Shown: in pieces, positions 1 to 6,316 of the stretch
How the letters are laid out: every line of letters begins with the position of its first letter
How positions within the stretch are numbered: position 1 is the first letter of the stretch
Assembly: GCA_009929055.1 (NCBI GenBank)
Contig: SABI01000070.1
Location: 1-10,639 of the forward strand
Length of the DNA stretch: 10,639 bases
DNA from: Spirochaetia bacterium
Lineage (GTDB): Bacteria; Spirochaetota; Spirochaetia; Sphaerochaetales; Sphaerochaetaceae
Reading direction: 5' to 3'
The notes under the pieces: model-generated
The model's database searches: none
Seen by the model: only the letters and a program-made list of their open reading frames with translations
Told to the model about the DNA's origin: nothing
Translations under genes and position numbers: made by a program

Positions 1-481
1 CATCTATTGTACTAAGCCAATCTTGGAACCATGTACCATGAATCATTCTCACTTGGCCCAACTCTCCGTGACGAATTCGGGCAGCTGCCTCTTGGACTAC
101 TGGGTAGTATCTATAGCAGAAGTCAACTCCTGTTACTCTGTTTGTCTTTACTGATAAGTCCCACAATTCCTTTGCCTCTTCGAGGGTCATAGCAAGAGGT
201 TTTTCACTCAAAATGTGTTTGCCATTAAGTAAGGCTTTTTTGTTTATCTCAAAGTGGAATTTATTAGGGGTGCAGTTGTGAATCACATCAATACTTGGAT
301 CATCTACTATATCTTTCCAATCGCTTGAATACTTTTCAATGCCATACTGAGTAGCAGATTTTTTTGCAAGATTGATATTATTATCTACAACAGAGACAAC
401 TTTCACTCCCCCTAAGCGTACTAACTGCTCAAGGTGGACGTTTCCAATATACCCGGCTCCTATTAACCCAACACGAATCAT
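1..481 (-). CDS. Gfo/Idh/MocA-family NAD(P)-dependent oxidoreductase, N-terminal part (cut by window edge)
   Basis: The gene starts at an ATG (481-479) and runs off the left edge, giving about 160 residues. Residues 1-15 hold the Rossmann dinucleotide motif (IRVGLIGAGYIG). Near residue 95 lies the family's EKP motif (SEKPLAMT), whose Lys sits at the active site. The order fits the N-terminal nucleotide-binding half of the Gfo/Idh/MocA family, which oxidises or reduces sugars, inositols and their derivatives in the cytoplasm. An AAGG Shine-Dalgarno (complement 488-491) lies 6 nt from the ATG, and a good promoter lies further upstream. The gene is divergent from the ROK regulator. An inositol or amino-sugar substrate would fit the nearby aminotransferase, but the substrate-determining C-terminal half is missing, so no substrate is assigned. 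Confidence 0.93.
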   Translation of the reverse strand, partial: MIRVGLIGAGYIGNVHLEQLVRLGGVKVVSVVDNNINLAKKSATQYGIEKYSSDWKDIVDDPSIDVIHNCTPNKFHFEINKKALLNGKHILSEKPLAMTLEEAKELWDLSVKTNRVTGVDFCYRYYPVVQEAAARIRHGELGQVRMIHGTWFQDWLSTID

Positions 482-527
482 ATCTTACCTTCCCTTTTTC
501 ATTTTAATTCACAAGGTCACTAAAGTT

Positions 528-556
528 ATTTTATAACGCATATAGGGCCAAGTCAA
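528..556 (-). promoter_or_regulatory. Predicted sigma70-type promoter for the Gfo/Idh/MocA gene
   Basis: On the minus strand, TTGACT (556-551) is followed after exactly 17 nt by TAAAAT (533-528), five of six matches for each box. Transcription would begin near 521, leaving a leader of about 40 nt before the ATG at 481. This is one of the best promoter matches in the window. A TTTTACC sequence (565-571, plus strand) lies just upstream of its -35 box. Confidence 0.6.
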
Positions 557-602
557 TTAAATTATTTTACCTTTTTATCTTTTTTATATATAAAAGTATT
601 TT

Positions 603-652
603 TTTTCTTGCGTATTTACCATATTTAATTATATTATATACTTAATAAGGTG
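603..652 (+). promoter_or_regulatory. Copy 1 of a 50-bp intergenic dyad element (promoter/operator candidate)
   Basis: This 50-bp AT-rich stretch lies between the divergent oxidoreductase and ROK genes. It aligns by hand with 4414-4463, the equivalent place in the other divergent region, at about 40 of 50 positions with a few single-base gaps. Shared blocks are TTTTCTTG, ACC, ATATTTA, TTATAT, CTTAA and a GG(G)TG end. From 618 to 651 it forms an imperfect inverted repeat: ACC-ATATTTAA on the left and TTAATAAGGT on the right, around an AT-rich centre. TTGCGT (608-613) and TATTAT (632-637), 18 nt apart, could be promoter boxes on the plus strand, with the -10 at the dyad centre. A repressor bound here would cover the promoter. 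The regulator is unknown; the adjacent ROK protein is the obvious candidate. Confidence 0.5.
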
Positions 653-707
653 ATTACATTCATTTTTAGAGTGGCTTGGAATTTGGTTTCGCTACATATT
701 GTTGCCC

Positions 708-737
708 TTGACAAATTGTCTGCAATATTGCAATACC
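708..737 (+). promoter_or_regulatory. Predicted ROK-gene promoter with overlapping palindromic operator candidates
   Basis: A perfect TTGACA lies at 708-713. The best -10 at the right distance (about 731-737, AATACC or CAATAC) is poor, which suggests a weak or activated promoter. Three short perfect palindromes overlap it: GACAAATTGTC (710-720, odd centre), TGCAATATTGCA (721-732) and TATTGCAATA (726-735). The heptamer TGCAATA also recurs directly at 721 and 729. This arrangement between -35 and -10 is typical of a repressor operator. Autoregulation by the ROK protein is possible, but nothing in the sequence proves it. Confidence 0.45.
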
Positions 738-778
738 TGTAACATATAAAGCAGGTTATTTAGATATTTGGGAGCATA

Positions 779-2002
779 ATGATGACAAATCTTAAGAAAG
801 AAGAACTAGAAATAATTAAAAGCATTCAAATGCTCGAGATGCCAACAAGGCAATTAATAAGCGAGAGTGTCTTTTTAAGTGTACAGAAGGTTTCAGTTGT
901 CTTGAAATCACTCGAGAAGAAGAAGATTATTATGAAAGGGGGAAAATCCTTTTCAGTAAGTGGGAGGCCTTCCTATATATATGAAGTAAATCCCCTTCAG
1001 ATGTATACTATTGGGGCAGCTATCGATAATCATCGAATTACCACCCTCATTATTGATGCAACAAAGGAGATAGTGAAAACAACTGAACACATCTTCTCAG
1101 ATGAAGCATTAGCGAGTAATAGCACAACAAAGTTATTAGATGAAATAATTGAACCCCTTAAATTAGCAAAAAGTGAACTCGAGAAAGAAGGAAAAAAGCC
1201 TGTAGCAATAGGTATATCGGTTCCTGGGATGATTGATACTGCTCGCCGTGTGTGGCTTAGTGGTCTTCACCTCCCTGGAATCAACAACTTAGATATAAAC
1301 AAAGAAATATGTAAACGAATGGATGTTCCTGTCTATGTAGATGATCAATCTCGTATTAATACCTATTATGAAAAATCTGTTGGTCATGGCAAAGGTATTA
1401 ATGATTTTGTAGTCCTCTACCTTGGAGTTGGAGTTGGTGCTGGAATTGTGATCAACAACTCAATCTATAGGGGAGCTCACGGAACTGCTGGTGAAATTGG
1501 CCATATTATCCACGCTCACAATAACTACAGGTGTAGCTGTGGTAATGTAGGGTGCCTAGAGACGGTAACGAGTTTAGAAGGGGTGATTAGGATGTTTCAA
1601 GATCGCCTCGCTGAAGGAGTTCACTCCCTCTTACAAGTAGAAGATCTCACCATAGAGACCATTCTCGACGCTGCCCGTAAGGGAGATAAATTAGCCCGCA
1701 CAACGCTGTTTGAAATAGGACAATTTCTAGGGGATGCTTGTATAACGTTAATAAATTTATTTAACCCAGAGAAAGTAATTATTACAGGTCCTTTAGAAAT
1801 TCTTAAAGATTATTTTACCGATGCGATACACCTTGCCCTTACAAGAAAAATCTTTCCTAGTATTCTTGAACAAACAAAGATACAATTCGCCTCCTACTCT
1901 GCTAAAAATGAAGCCTATGGCGCTGCCCTGTTTGCAACTAGTCAATATTGGGATGATCTATTAAGCAGTGAAACAAATGAGGTTAATTCAAACTGTGGGT
2001 GA
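779..2002 (+). CDS. ROK-family transcriptional regulator
   Basis: This is a 407-residue protein of the size and order of NagC/Mlc/XylR-type regulators. Residues 1-70 form a winged helix-turn-helix ending in the usual GRP (62-64). Residues 75-390 form the ROK sugar-binding fold, with GVGVGAGIVI (216-225) and RGAHGTAGEIGH (231-242). The zinc site is complete: His242, Cys252, Cys254 and Cys259, with the family spacing H-x9-C-x-C-x4-C. The phosphate-binding DxGxT motif of true ROK kinases is degenerate (AIDNHRIT, 81-88), so a DNA-binding sugar sensor is more likely than a kinase. VDDQSRIN (187-194) sits where kinases have their catalytic Asp. GGGAG (770-774) serves two adjacent ATGs, 779 or 782; the second has the better spacing (7 nt). 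It likely controls nearby sugar genes, perhaps through the elements at 603-652 and 4414-4463. The inducer is unknown. Confidence 0.93.
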   Translation: MMTNLKKEELEIIKSIQMLEMPTRQLISESVFLSVQKVSVVLKSLEKKKIIMKGGKSFSVSGRPSYIYEVNPLQMYTIGAAIDNHRITTLIIDATKEIVKTTEHIFSDEALASNSTTKLLDEIIEPLKLAKSELEKEGKKPVAIGISVPGMIDTARRVWLSGLHLPGINNLDINKEICKRMDVPVYVDDQSRINTYYEKSVGHGKGINDFVVLYLGVGVGAGIVINNSIYRGAHGTAGEIGHIIHAHNNYRCSCGNVGCLETVTSLEGVIRMFQDRLAEGVHSLLQVEDLTIETILDAARKGDKLARTTLFEIGQFLGDACITLINLFNPEKVIITGPLEILKDYFTDAIHLALTRKIFPSILEQTKIQFASYSAKNEAYGAALFATSQYWDDLLSSETNEVNSNCG

Positions 2003-3056
2003 CTTAAGTATAGGCTCTTCATCTATTAATCTTAGCCAAGTAACTCAAAAATTAGATTTTCTCCACCTAAAGTATGAATCTCTTGGTCTCAATGACCACT
2101 CTAAGCTCCTCATAGTAGAGAAGGGGGGGAGGATTCTTGGCCCATTTAATAGTTCTCACACGGGAAGTCTATTATGGATGAACCAGTGGTGGGATGAGAC
2201 ATCTAATCTTTTCTCTGATTGGAATATTGGAGGAGAGAGGCTCTGGATAGCTCCCGAGTTGCAATATAATGTGACAGATAGATCTGATATACAAAATTCT
2301 TACTCTTTGCCAAGGGAGATGGATCCATCTCATTATTCTCTTAAAGTGGGGATAGACTCATCTATCCACCTTGATACAGAAATGAAATTAGAGACCTTCA
2401 TAGATCCTAAAGAGAGTCATAATCTCACCATAAAACGGAGAATAAAGCCAATAGGGAACCCATTAAAAGACCTGATTGAGACTCATTCGTACATGAAGGA
2501 TCTCTCCTACTCAGGCTATAGCCACACCATAGAATTAGAATCTGATGCTCTTTATAAGAAGATGAGCGAACCTTGGATTATTATGCAAGTGAGGCAAGGG
2601 GGAATTTCAATAGTTCCTACCTATAGTAAGGCTCAAATTGGGTGGTATTATAGACCTACTACAAAAGAAACAATTGTAGCAAATGATAGATTACTTATCG
2701 CTGTCCACGATAAAGAAAATTTATTTAAAATAGGCCTTCATAGCACCTCTTTTACAGGAAGAGTGGGCTACCTTTATACTAAAGAGGAGCCCTACCTCAT
2801 CATTCGTAATTATTTTGTGAGTCCACATAATAATTATGTTGAAGAGCCTTTTAGTGCTCCCAAAGAGAGAGGGTATGCTTTTCACCTCTACAATAGTGGA
2901 GTTCGTGGTGCCCAATTTGGAGAAGTTGAGTCTCAAGGAGCCTCTATTGGAGGCCCCTCAGGTCAAAGAAAATCGACAACTCACATAGAGACTTATATAT
3001 TTGAAGGAAAAAGAGAGCAGCTTGAACGAGTGGCTCAATTACTGCTCTCTTATTAA
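1968..3056 (+). CDS. Galactose-mutarotase-like beta-sandwich protein, unknown substrate
   Basis: A protein of 362 residues from GTG 1968, or 359 from ATG 1977. It has no signal peptide or membrane segment, so it is probably cytoplasmic. LGPF (57-60), a Trp-rich stretch (LLWMNQWW, 68-75) and GGERLWIAPE (88-97) resemble the GGxRLWxAPE hallmark of galactose-mutarotase-like families such as DUF4380/DUF6786. The rest is beta-rich (KVGIDSSIHL, LETFIDPK, HNLTIKRRIKPIGNPL). I infer a carbohydrate-binding supersandwich fold. True epimerase activity is unproven, and the catalytic His/Glu pair of classic aldose 1-epimerases cannot be placed confidently. The start overlaps the ROK gene by 35 nt (26 from the ATG) and neither start has a clear Shine-Dalgarno, so translational coupling is likely. 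The final codons double as the terminator of the opposing gene. A run of seven G (2123-2129) lies in frame. Confidence 0.75.
   Translation: MKQMRLIQTVGDLSIGSSSINLSQVTQKLDFLHLKYESLGLNDHSKLLIVEKGGRILGPFNSSHTGSLLWMNQWWDETSNLFSDWNIGGERLWIAPELQYNVTDRSDIQNSYSLPREMDPSHYSLKVGIDSSIHLDTEMKLETFIDPKESHNLTIKRRIKPIGNPLKDLIETHSYMKDLSYSGYSHTIELESDALYKKMSEPWIIMQVRQGGISIVPTYSKAQIGWYYRPTTKETIVANDRLLIAVHDKENLFKIGLHSTSFTGRVGYLYTKEEPYLIIRNYFVSPHNNYVEEPFSAPKERGYAFHLYNSGVRGAQFGEVESQGASIGGPSGQRKSTTHIETYIFEGKREQLERVAQLLLSY
3008..3051 (-). terminator. Rho-independent terminator of the aminotransferase gene, inside the opposing coding sequence
   Basis: AAGAGAGCAG (3011-3020) and CTGCTCTCTT (3042-3051) are perfect 10-bp inverted repeats around a 21-nt loop. 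On the minus strand the hairpin is followed by a run of five T (3012-3008, the first two shared with the stem). This makes it a plausible intrinsic terminator about 29 nt past the aminotransferase stop codon. On the plus strand the hairpin is followed by A-rich sequence, so it should not terminate the mutarotase-like transcript. It lies wholly within the last 16 codons of that gene. Confidence 0.6.
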
Positions 3057-3079
3057 AAAATAAGGGACTCATTTTTAAG

Positions 3080-4315
3080 TTATTTTAAGACTTCTTTTGC
3101 GGCTTTAACAAATTCCATAGCTTTAGTTCGAATCTCTTCGTCACTACTTAATGGGCATACTCCAAAACCAGAACCTAAGCCTGCATCAACTACCCCAATT
3201 GAGATATTAATAGCTCGGTTAAGAATTGCATCAGTTCTTGGAAGCATCCCTTTTTCATAGACTACATCTGTTGGGAATTCTTTACTTCTAAAAGGAGGTC
3301 CTGCTGTTAATTGTTTTTTACCAAGAATCTGTTCCATATTATTGTATACGTGCCACCCTGAGTGACTAATTGTCTTGGTACCCAATTTTTCAACTAGTTT
3401 GTCTGCTGTTTCTTTTGTTGGCATAAGGACTGTTAAGAGGGTTCCAATTTCTCCCCTCTCATCATTAAGCTTTCTAAACTCTAATTGAGGGAGCTCTTTT
3501 TTAAGAATATCTTTGAACTGTTTCTTAATTTCATGAAGACGAGCAATAAGGAGATCAATTTTTCTAAATTGAGCGAGTAAGACAGCTCCTGTGAGCTCAT
3601 TCATCCTAAAGTTTTGTCCAACAACGCTTCTGTTGCCTACTTCAAGACCTGTTCTTAGGGGCATGTGTCCTTGGTCGTGTACTGCAAATGCTGTTTTGAA
3701 TGTCTCTTCTTTGTTTGTAAGAAGAAGTCCACCATCCCCTGCATTAATAGTTTTATAGACATTAAACGAGTACGTTCCAATATCTCCCATAACTCCAAGA
3801 TATCTATCCTTATATTTGCCTCCAAAAGCTTGGGCTGTATCTTCAATAAGGTAGAGGTTGTGCTTTTTAGCAATAGCTAATAGTTCATCCATTGCACAAG
3901 GATTGCCTAGCATGTGAACTGCCATAATGGCTTTAGTTCTTGGAGTTATACGATTAACAATATCTAGTGGATCAATATCTAAGCTTTCATCTATTTCAGC
4001 AAGGACTGGTACTGCACCAACGGTAATAATTGAAGAAATGGATGCAATAAATGTATACCCAGGAACTATAACTTCATCTCCAGGGCCAATTTTCAACGCT
4101 TGTAAGGCAACAATTAAGGCCGAAGTCCCACTTGTTACCGCTAGGCCATACTTAGCTCCAAACTTCTTGGCGACTTCATGCTCTAATGTATAGACTTTTT
4201 TCATGAATTTTGGGTCATCTTCACTTCCGTAACGGTTCAGGTGTCCTGAACGAATTACTTCCAAAACCTCTTTCTCTTCTTCTGCTCCTGTAAAATAAAA
4301 CCCTGGACCTGGCAT
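3080..4315 (-). CDS. DegT/DnrJ/EryC1/StrS-family PLP-dependent aminotransferase
   Basis: A full-length 411-residue member of the sugar aminotransferase family (fold type I, PLP-dependent). These enzymes transfer an amino group, usually from Glu or Gln, to keto sugars or inosose-type cyclitols. Visible motifs are PGPGFYFTG at the start, the phosphate-binding TSGTSAL (61-67), PGYTFIAS (85-92), EDTAQAFGG (158-166) with Asp159 for the pyridine nitrogen, and SFNVYKTINAGDGG (183-196) with Lys188 as the PLP-binding lysine. QNFRMNELTGA (around 235-245) is the conserved substrate/dimer region. The Shine-Dalgarno is nearly perfect (AAGGAGG, complement 4323-4329), 7 nt from the ATG. The gene is divergent from the ABC operon and convergent with the mutarotase-like gene. 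With the nearby Gfo/Idh/MocA enzyme it could make an amino sugar or aminocyclitol; that pairing is inference. Confidence 0.93.
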   Translation of the reverse strand: MPGPGFYFTGAEEEKEVLEVIRSGHLNRYGSEDDPKFMKKVYTLEHEVAKKFGAKYGLAVTSGTSALIVALQALKIGPGDEVIVPGYTFIASISSIITVGAVPVLAEIDESLDIDPLDIVNRITPRTKAIMAVHMLGNPCAMDELLAIAKKHNLYLIEDTAQAFGGKYKDRYLGVMGDIGTYSFNVYKTINAGDGGLLLTNKEETFKTAFAVHDQGHMPLRTGLEVGNRSVVGQNFRMNELTGAVLLAQFRKIDLLIARLHEIKKQFKDILKKELPQLEFRKLNDERGEIGTLLTVLMPTKETADKLVEKLGTKTISHSGWHVYNNMEQILGKKQLTAGPPFRSKEFPTDVVYEKGMLPRTDAILNRAINISIGVVDAGLGSGFGVCPLSSDEEIRTKAMEFVKAAKEVLK

Positions 4316-4338
4316 GTGCAGTCCTCCTTTATATTATC

Positions 4339-4376
4339 ATTATATATACATTACCACCGAAAAATCGTGCGGTCAA
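4339..4376 (-). promoter_or_regulatory. Possible promoter for the aminotransferase gene
   Basis: Two readings are possible on the minus strand. TTGACC (4376-4371) has a weak TAATGT (4353-4348) 17 nt downstream. A perfect TATAAT (4344-4339) has no good -35 at the right distance and would leave only about 15-20 nt of leader before the ATG. A short ACCG/CGGT dyad (4356-4373) lies in the spacer region. The position mirrors the oxidoreductase promoter at 528-556, but the match is weaker. Confidence 0.35.
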
Positions 4377-4413
4377 TCTTATTTATGTATATTTTGTTAT
4401 TATAAAACTAATA

Positions 4414-4463
4414 TTTTCTTGTTTTACCCAATATTTAGTTATATAATCAACTTAAATAGGGTG
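4414..4463 (+). promoter_or_regulatory. Copy 2 of the 50-bp intergenic dyad element (promoter/operator candidate)
   Basis: This is the counterpart of 603-652, of the same length, in the region between the aminotransferase and the ABC operon. Its dyad is clearer: ACCC (4426-4429) plus TATTTA on the left and TAAATAGGGT (4453-4462) on the right, matching over 10 bp with a two-base bulge and about 15 bp between arms. A perfect TATAAT (4442-4447) lies at the centre, with TTGTTT (4419-4424) 17 nt upstream, giving a plus-strand promoter embedded in the repeat. It lies 79 nt before the first gene of the ABC operon. Confidence 0.5.
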
Positions 4464-4485
4464 TGTAGTTGATAAGGGATTTCCC

Positions 4486-4515
4486 TTGACATCAAAAGAG
4501 GGGCTGCACAATAAT
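4486..4515 (+). promoter_or_regulatory. Predicted promoter of the ABC operon
   Basis: A perfect TTGACA (4486-4491) is followed after 18 nt by AATAAT (4510-4515, five of six). Transcription would start near 4522, about 20 nt before the GTG start of the first gene. CCC precedes the -35 box, as it does at the TTGACA of the ROK promoter (708). Together with the promoter inside 4414-4463 this suggests tandem promoters. Confidence 0.55.
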
Positions 4516-4541
4516 TCTTATACTGAATTAGGTGGTAATGT

Positions 4542-5372
4542 GTGAAAAAACTCCATATATGGATAGCAGTTGTAATTGTAGGAATAATTGGTATAGGAAT
4601 CACTCTTCTTTTGTTAATAGATTCATCCTCATCGCTTACCTTTCGGGTAAGAGATGAGGTAAGTAAGGGATGGGTGTGGGATATGAGGGCTACTATTGAC
4701 GACAGGACTCTCAGAGGGTTTTTCCAAAGTGATCAAGGCCTCATTGATTACCACTTCACTCACCTAAAGGGGGGAAAACAGAAGTTAATCATTAGCGCCC
4801 CTTATTACGAAGAGAAAATAATAGAAGTTGATCTAAAAAAAGGGGAGAATGTTATAGAGGAACCTATTGATCTTATTGGTATTGAGATACCCGACCTTTA
4901 TAAATTTTATGCTTTTGAAAGGGAAGAAGATGATGCCTATCTCATCACCTTTAGACCAGTAACAAAAGAAAATAGCGCTATCACCCTCCACCCCGCTCTT
5001 AATATCTGGATTGGAACAAAGGTAAGAAGTTGGAATAGCGAATTAGAAGAGTCTATTTCTGTGTTTGATAAACAAAGCCTCCTCTATAAAGGGAGTCTAG
5101 AGTGGACCTGGGATTCATACCCAGAAACTCAGTTTAGATATATCGCCTCTCTCCCTTTTAGTAAGATAAAAGAGGGTAAGGAGACTTCTTACGCTATTGA
5201 GTACTTAGTAGTAGCACCAAATTTGAAGAAGATTACTTCAAAAGAGTTTGAATCAATTACCACACAACTAGAGATGATGGATGATGAGAAAATTGGCCCT
5301 TATATTGATTCGTTAGGTGATAAAATATCATATTATTCAGACATCTCTTATGATGTGAGGAGGACTAGATGA
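4542..5372 (+). CDS. Membrane-anchored periplasmic protein with carboxypeptidase-regulatory-like domain; first gene of ABC operon
   Basis: A 276-residue protein with one N-terminal hydrophobic helix (about 5-26) after a short Lys-containing start and no lipobox Cys, so it is probably an uncleaved anchor with the rest outside the cytoplasm. Residues 30-112 follow the beta-sandwich pattern of carboxypeptidase-regulatory-like or PEGA domains: RVRDEV, RATIDDRT, FFQSDQGLIDYHFTHLKGG, KLIISAPYYEEKIIEVDL, then a closing beta strand. Residues 113-276 are beta-rich (YLITFRPV, WIGTKVRSWN) and I do not recognise them. The GTG start is chosen because AGGTGG (4530-4535) sits 6 nt before it and the frame gives the signal-anchor at once. 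It overlaps the ATPase gene by ATGA. Role inferred: extracytoplasmic partner of the ABC transporter, perhaps a substrate- or wall-binding adaptor. Confidence 0.75.
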   Translation: MKKLHIWIAVVIVGIIGIGITLLLLIDSSSSLTFRVRDEVSKGWVWDMRATIDDRTLRGFFQSDQGLIDYHFTHLKGGKQKLIISAPYYEEKIIEVDLKKGENVIEEPIDLIGIEIPDLYKFYAFEREEDDAYLITFRPVTKENSAITLHPALNIWIGTKVRSWNSELEESISVFDKQSLLYKGSLEWTWDSYPETQFRYIASLPFSKIKEGKETSYAIEYLVVAPNLKKITSKEFESITTQLEMMDDEKIGPYIDSLGDKISYYSDISYDVRRTR

Positions 5373-6316
5373 TTCAAACAACGCTTCTTACTAAAAAGTT
5401 TGGAAAAAAAGTTGCTGTTGATAACCTTAACCTCTCTATCAATGAGGGTGAAATCTATGGGTTTTTAGGACCTAATGGGGCGGGAAAAACAACAACAATC
5501 AGAATGCTTCTTGGCCTCGCCACAAGTGACTCTGGTAAGATATTTATCCATGGTAAAGAGATTGATTACACTCATGATTCGTACAAAAGCCAGATTGGAG
5601 TTCTTCCGGAAAAGCATCCTAGTGGAATGTGGAAGTGGATGAATGCAGTAGAATACCTAGAGCTTTTTTGTCACCTTTATGGACTAAAAAATAGTGGGGC
5701 AAAGATTAATGCTCTATTAGAGCAATTAGAATTGGAGGAGCACAAACTCAAACCAATACGTCAGTATTCAAAAGGGATGATGCAAAAACTGAGTTTTGCC
5801 CGAGCTATTATTCATGAGCCAGAGATACTCCTCCTAGATGAACCCCTTAGTGGCCTCGACCCTTATGGAATTCATCAAATGAGGGACTTAATACTCCTTG
5901 AGCATAAGAAGGGAAAAACCATATTGGTCTCTTCTCATCAATTATCTGAAATTGAGAAGTTTTGCACCCGTATTGGTATTATTTATAGTGGAAAGTTAGT
6001 AAAAGAGGATTCAACGAAACGCCTTATTGATTCAATTATTCCCATGAAGAATTATAGTATTGAACTTGATGAAGAGAGCCCCTCTTTACTTCAAAAAGTA
6101 CTACTCCTCCCCTTTGTCTTAGATGGAAAAATAGAGAATACAACCCTCTTTATCTCAGTTGACAAAGAAAAAGATCACCGAAAAGATATATCGAAATTCT
6201 TATATGAGTGTGATGTGAGTCCCCTTTCAATTAAAGAAGAGACAAAAACTTTAGAAGAGGCTTTTTTATCAATTACAGATAGTCAAAAAAACACAACGCG
6301 AGGGAGCTCTTTATGA
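5369..6316 (+). CDS. ABC transporter ATP-binding protein (ABC-2/exporter type)
   Basis: A 315-residue ATPase with every canonical motif: Walker A GPNGAGKTT (34-42), signature YSKGMMQKL (133-141), Walker B ILLLDEP (153-159) with catalytic Glu158, D-loop SGLD (161-164) and switch His190 (SSHQ). The Q-loop position reads VLPEKHP, with Glu81 in place of the usual Gln; exporter-type ATPases of the CcmA/NosF/GldA kind often vary here. About 90 residues follow the nucleotide-binding domain (from 225), a C-terminal extension also common in that subfamily. AGGAGG (5358-5363) lies 5 nt from the ATG. The gene shares ATGA overlaps with both neighbours. It would act at the inner membrane with the permease encoded next. 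The substrate is unknown; export or a mechanical envelope task is more likely than import, since no classic binding protein is present. Confidence 0.95.
   Translation: MIQTTLLTKKFGKKVAVDNLNLSINEGEIYGFLGPNGAGKTTTIRMLLGLATSDSGKIFIHGKEIDYTHDSYKSQIGVLPEKHPSGMWKWMNAVEYLELFCHLYGLKNSGAKINALLEQLELEEHKLKPIRQYSKGMMQKLSFARAIIHEPEILLLDEPLSGLDPYGIHQMRDLILLEHKKGKTILVSSHQLSEIEKFCTRIGIIYSGKLVKEDSTKRLIDSIIPMKNYSIELDEESPSLLQKVLLLPFVLDGKIENTTLFISVDKEKDHRKDISKFLYECDVSPLSIKEETKTLEEAFLSITDSQKNTTRGSSL

Noticed and set aside
2123..2129. Runs of seven G in AT-rich genes (2123-2129 and 9541-9547) as phase-variation tracts
   Set aside because: Both are short, in frame, and encode Gly pairs; the one at 9541 lies in the conserved PfkB motif. 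Seven bases is below the length usually linked to switching.
2721..2936. Minus-strand open frames inside the mutarotase-like and kinase genes, and plus-strand frames inside the aminotransferase
   Set aside because: All are short, lie opposite well-supported genes, lack ribosome sites and show no recognisable protein features.
3057..3086. AAAATAA/TTATTTT inverted repeat between the convergent genes as a bidirectional terminator
   Set aside because: The stem is 7 bp of A-T only with a 16-nt loop, too weak; the 10-bp stem at 3011-3051 is a much better terminator in the minus direction. No convincing plus-strand terminator was found for the mutarotase-like gene.
4356..4373. ACCG/CGGT dyad in the aminotransferase promoter spacer as an operator
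   Set aside because: The arms are only 4 bp and the interior does not pair; it is not repeated elsewhere in the window.
4538..4660. Out-of-frame ATG overlapping the GTG start of the first ABC-operon gene, opening about 40 codons
   Set aside because: It is closer to the ribosome site than ideal, encodes a Cys/Asn-rich sequence with no pattern, and the GTG frame gives a perfect signal-anchor.
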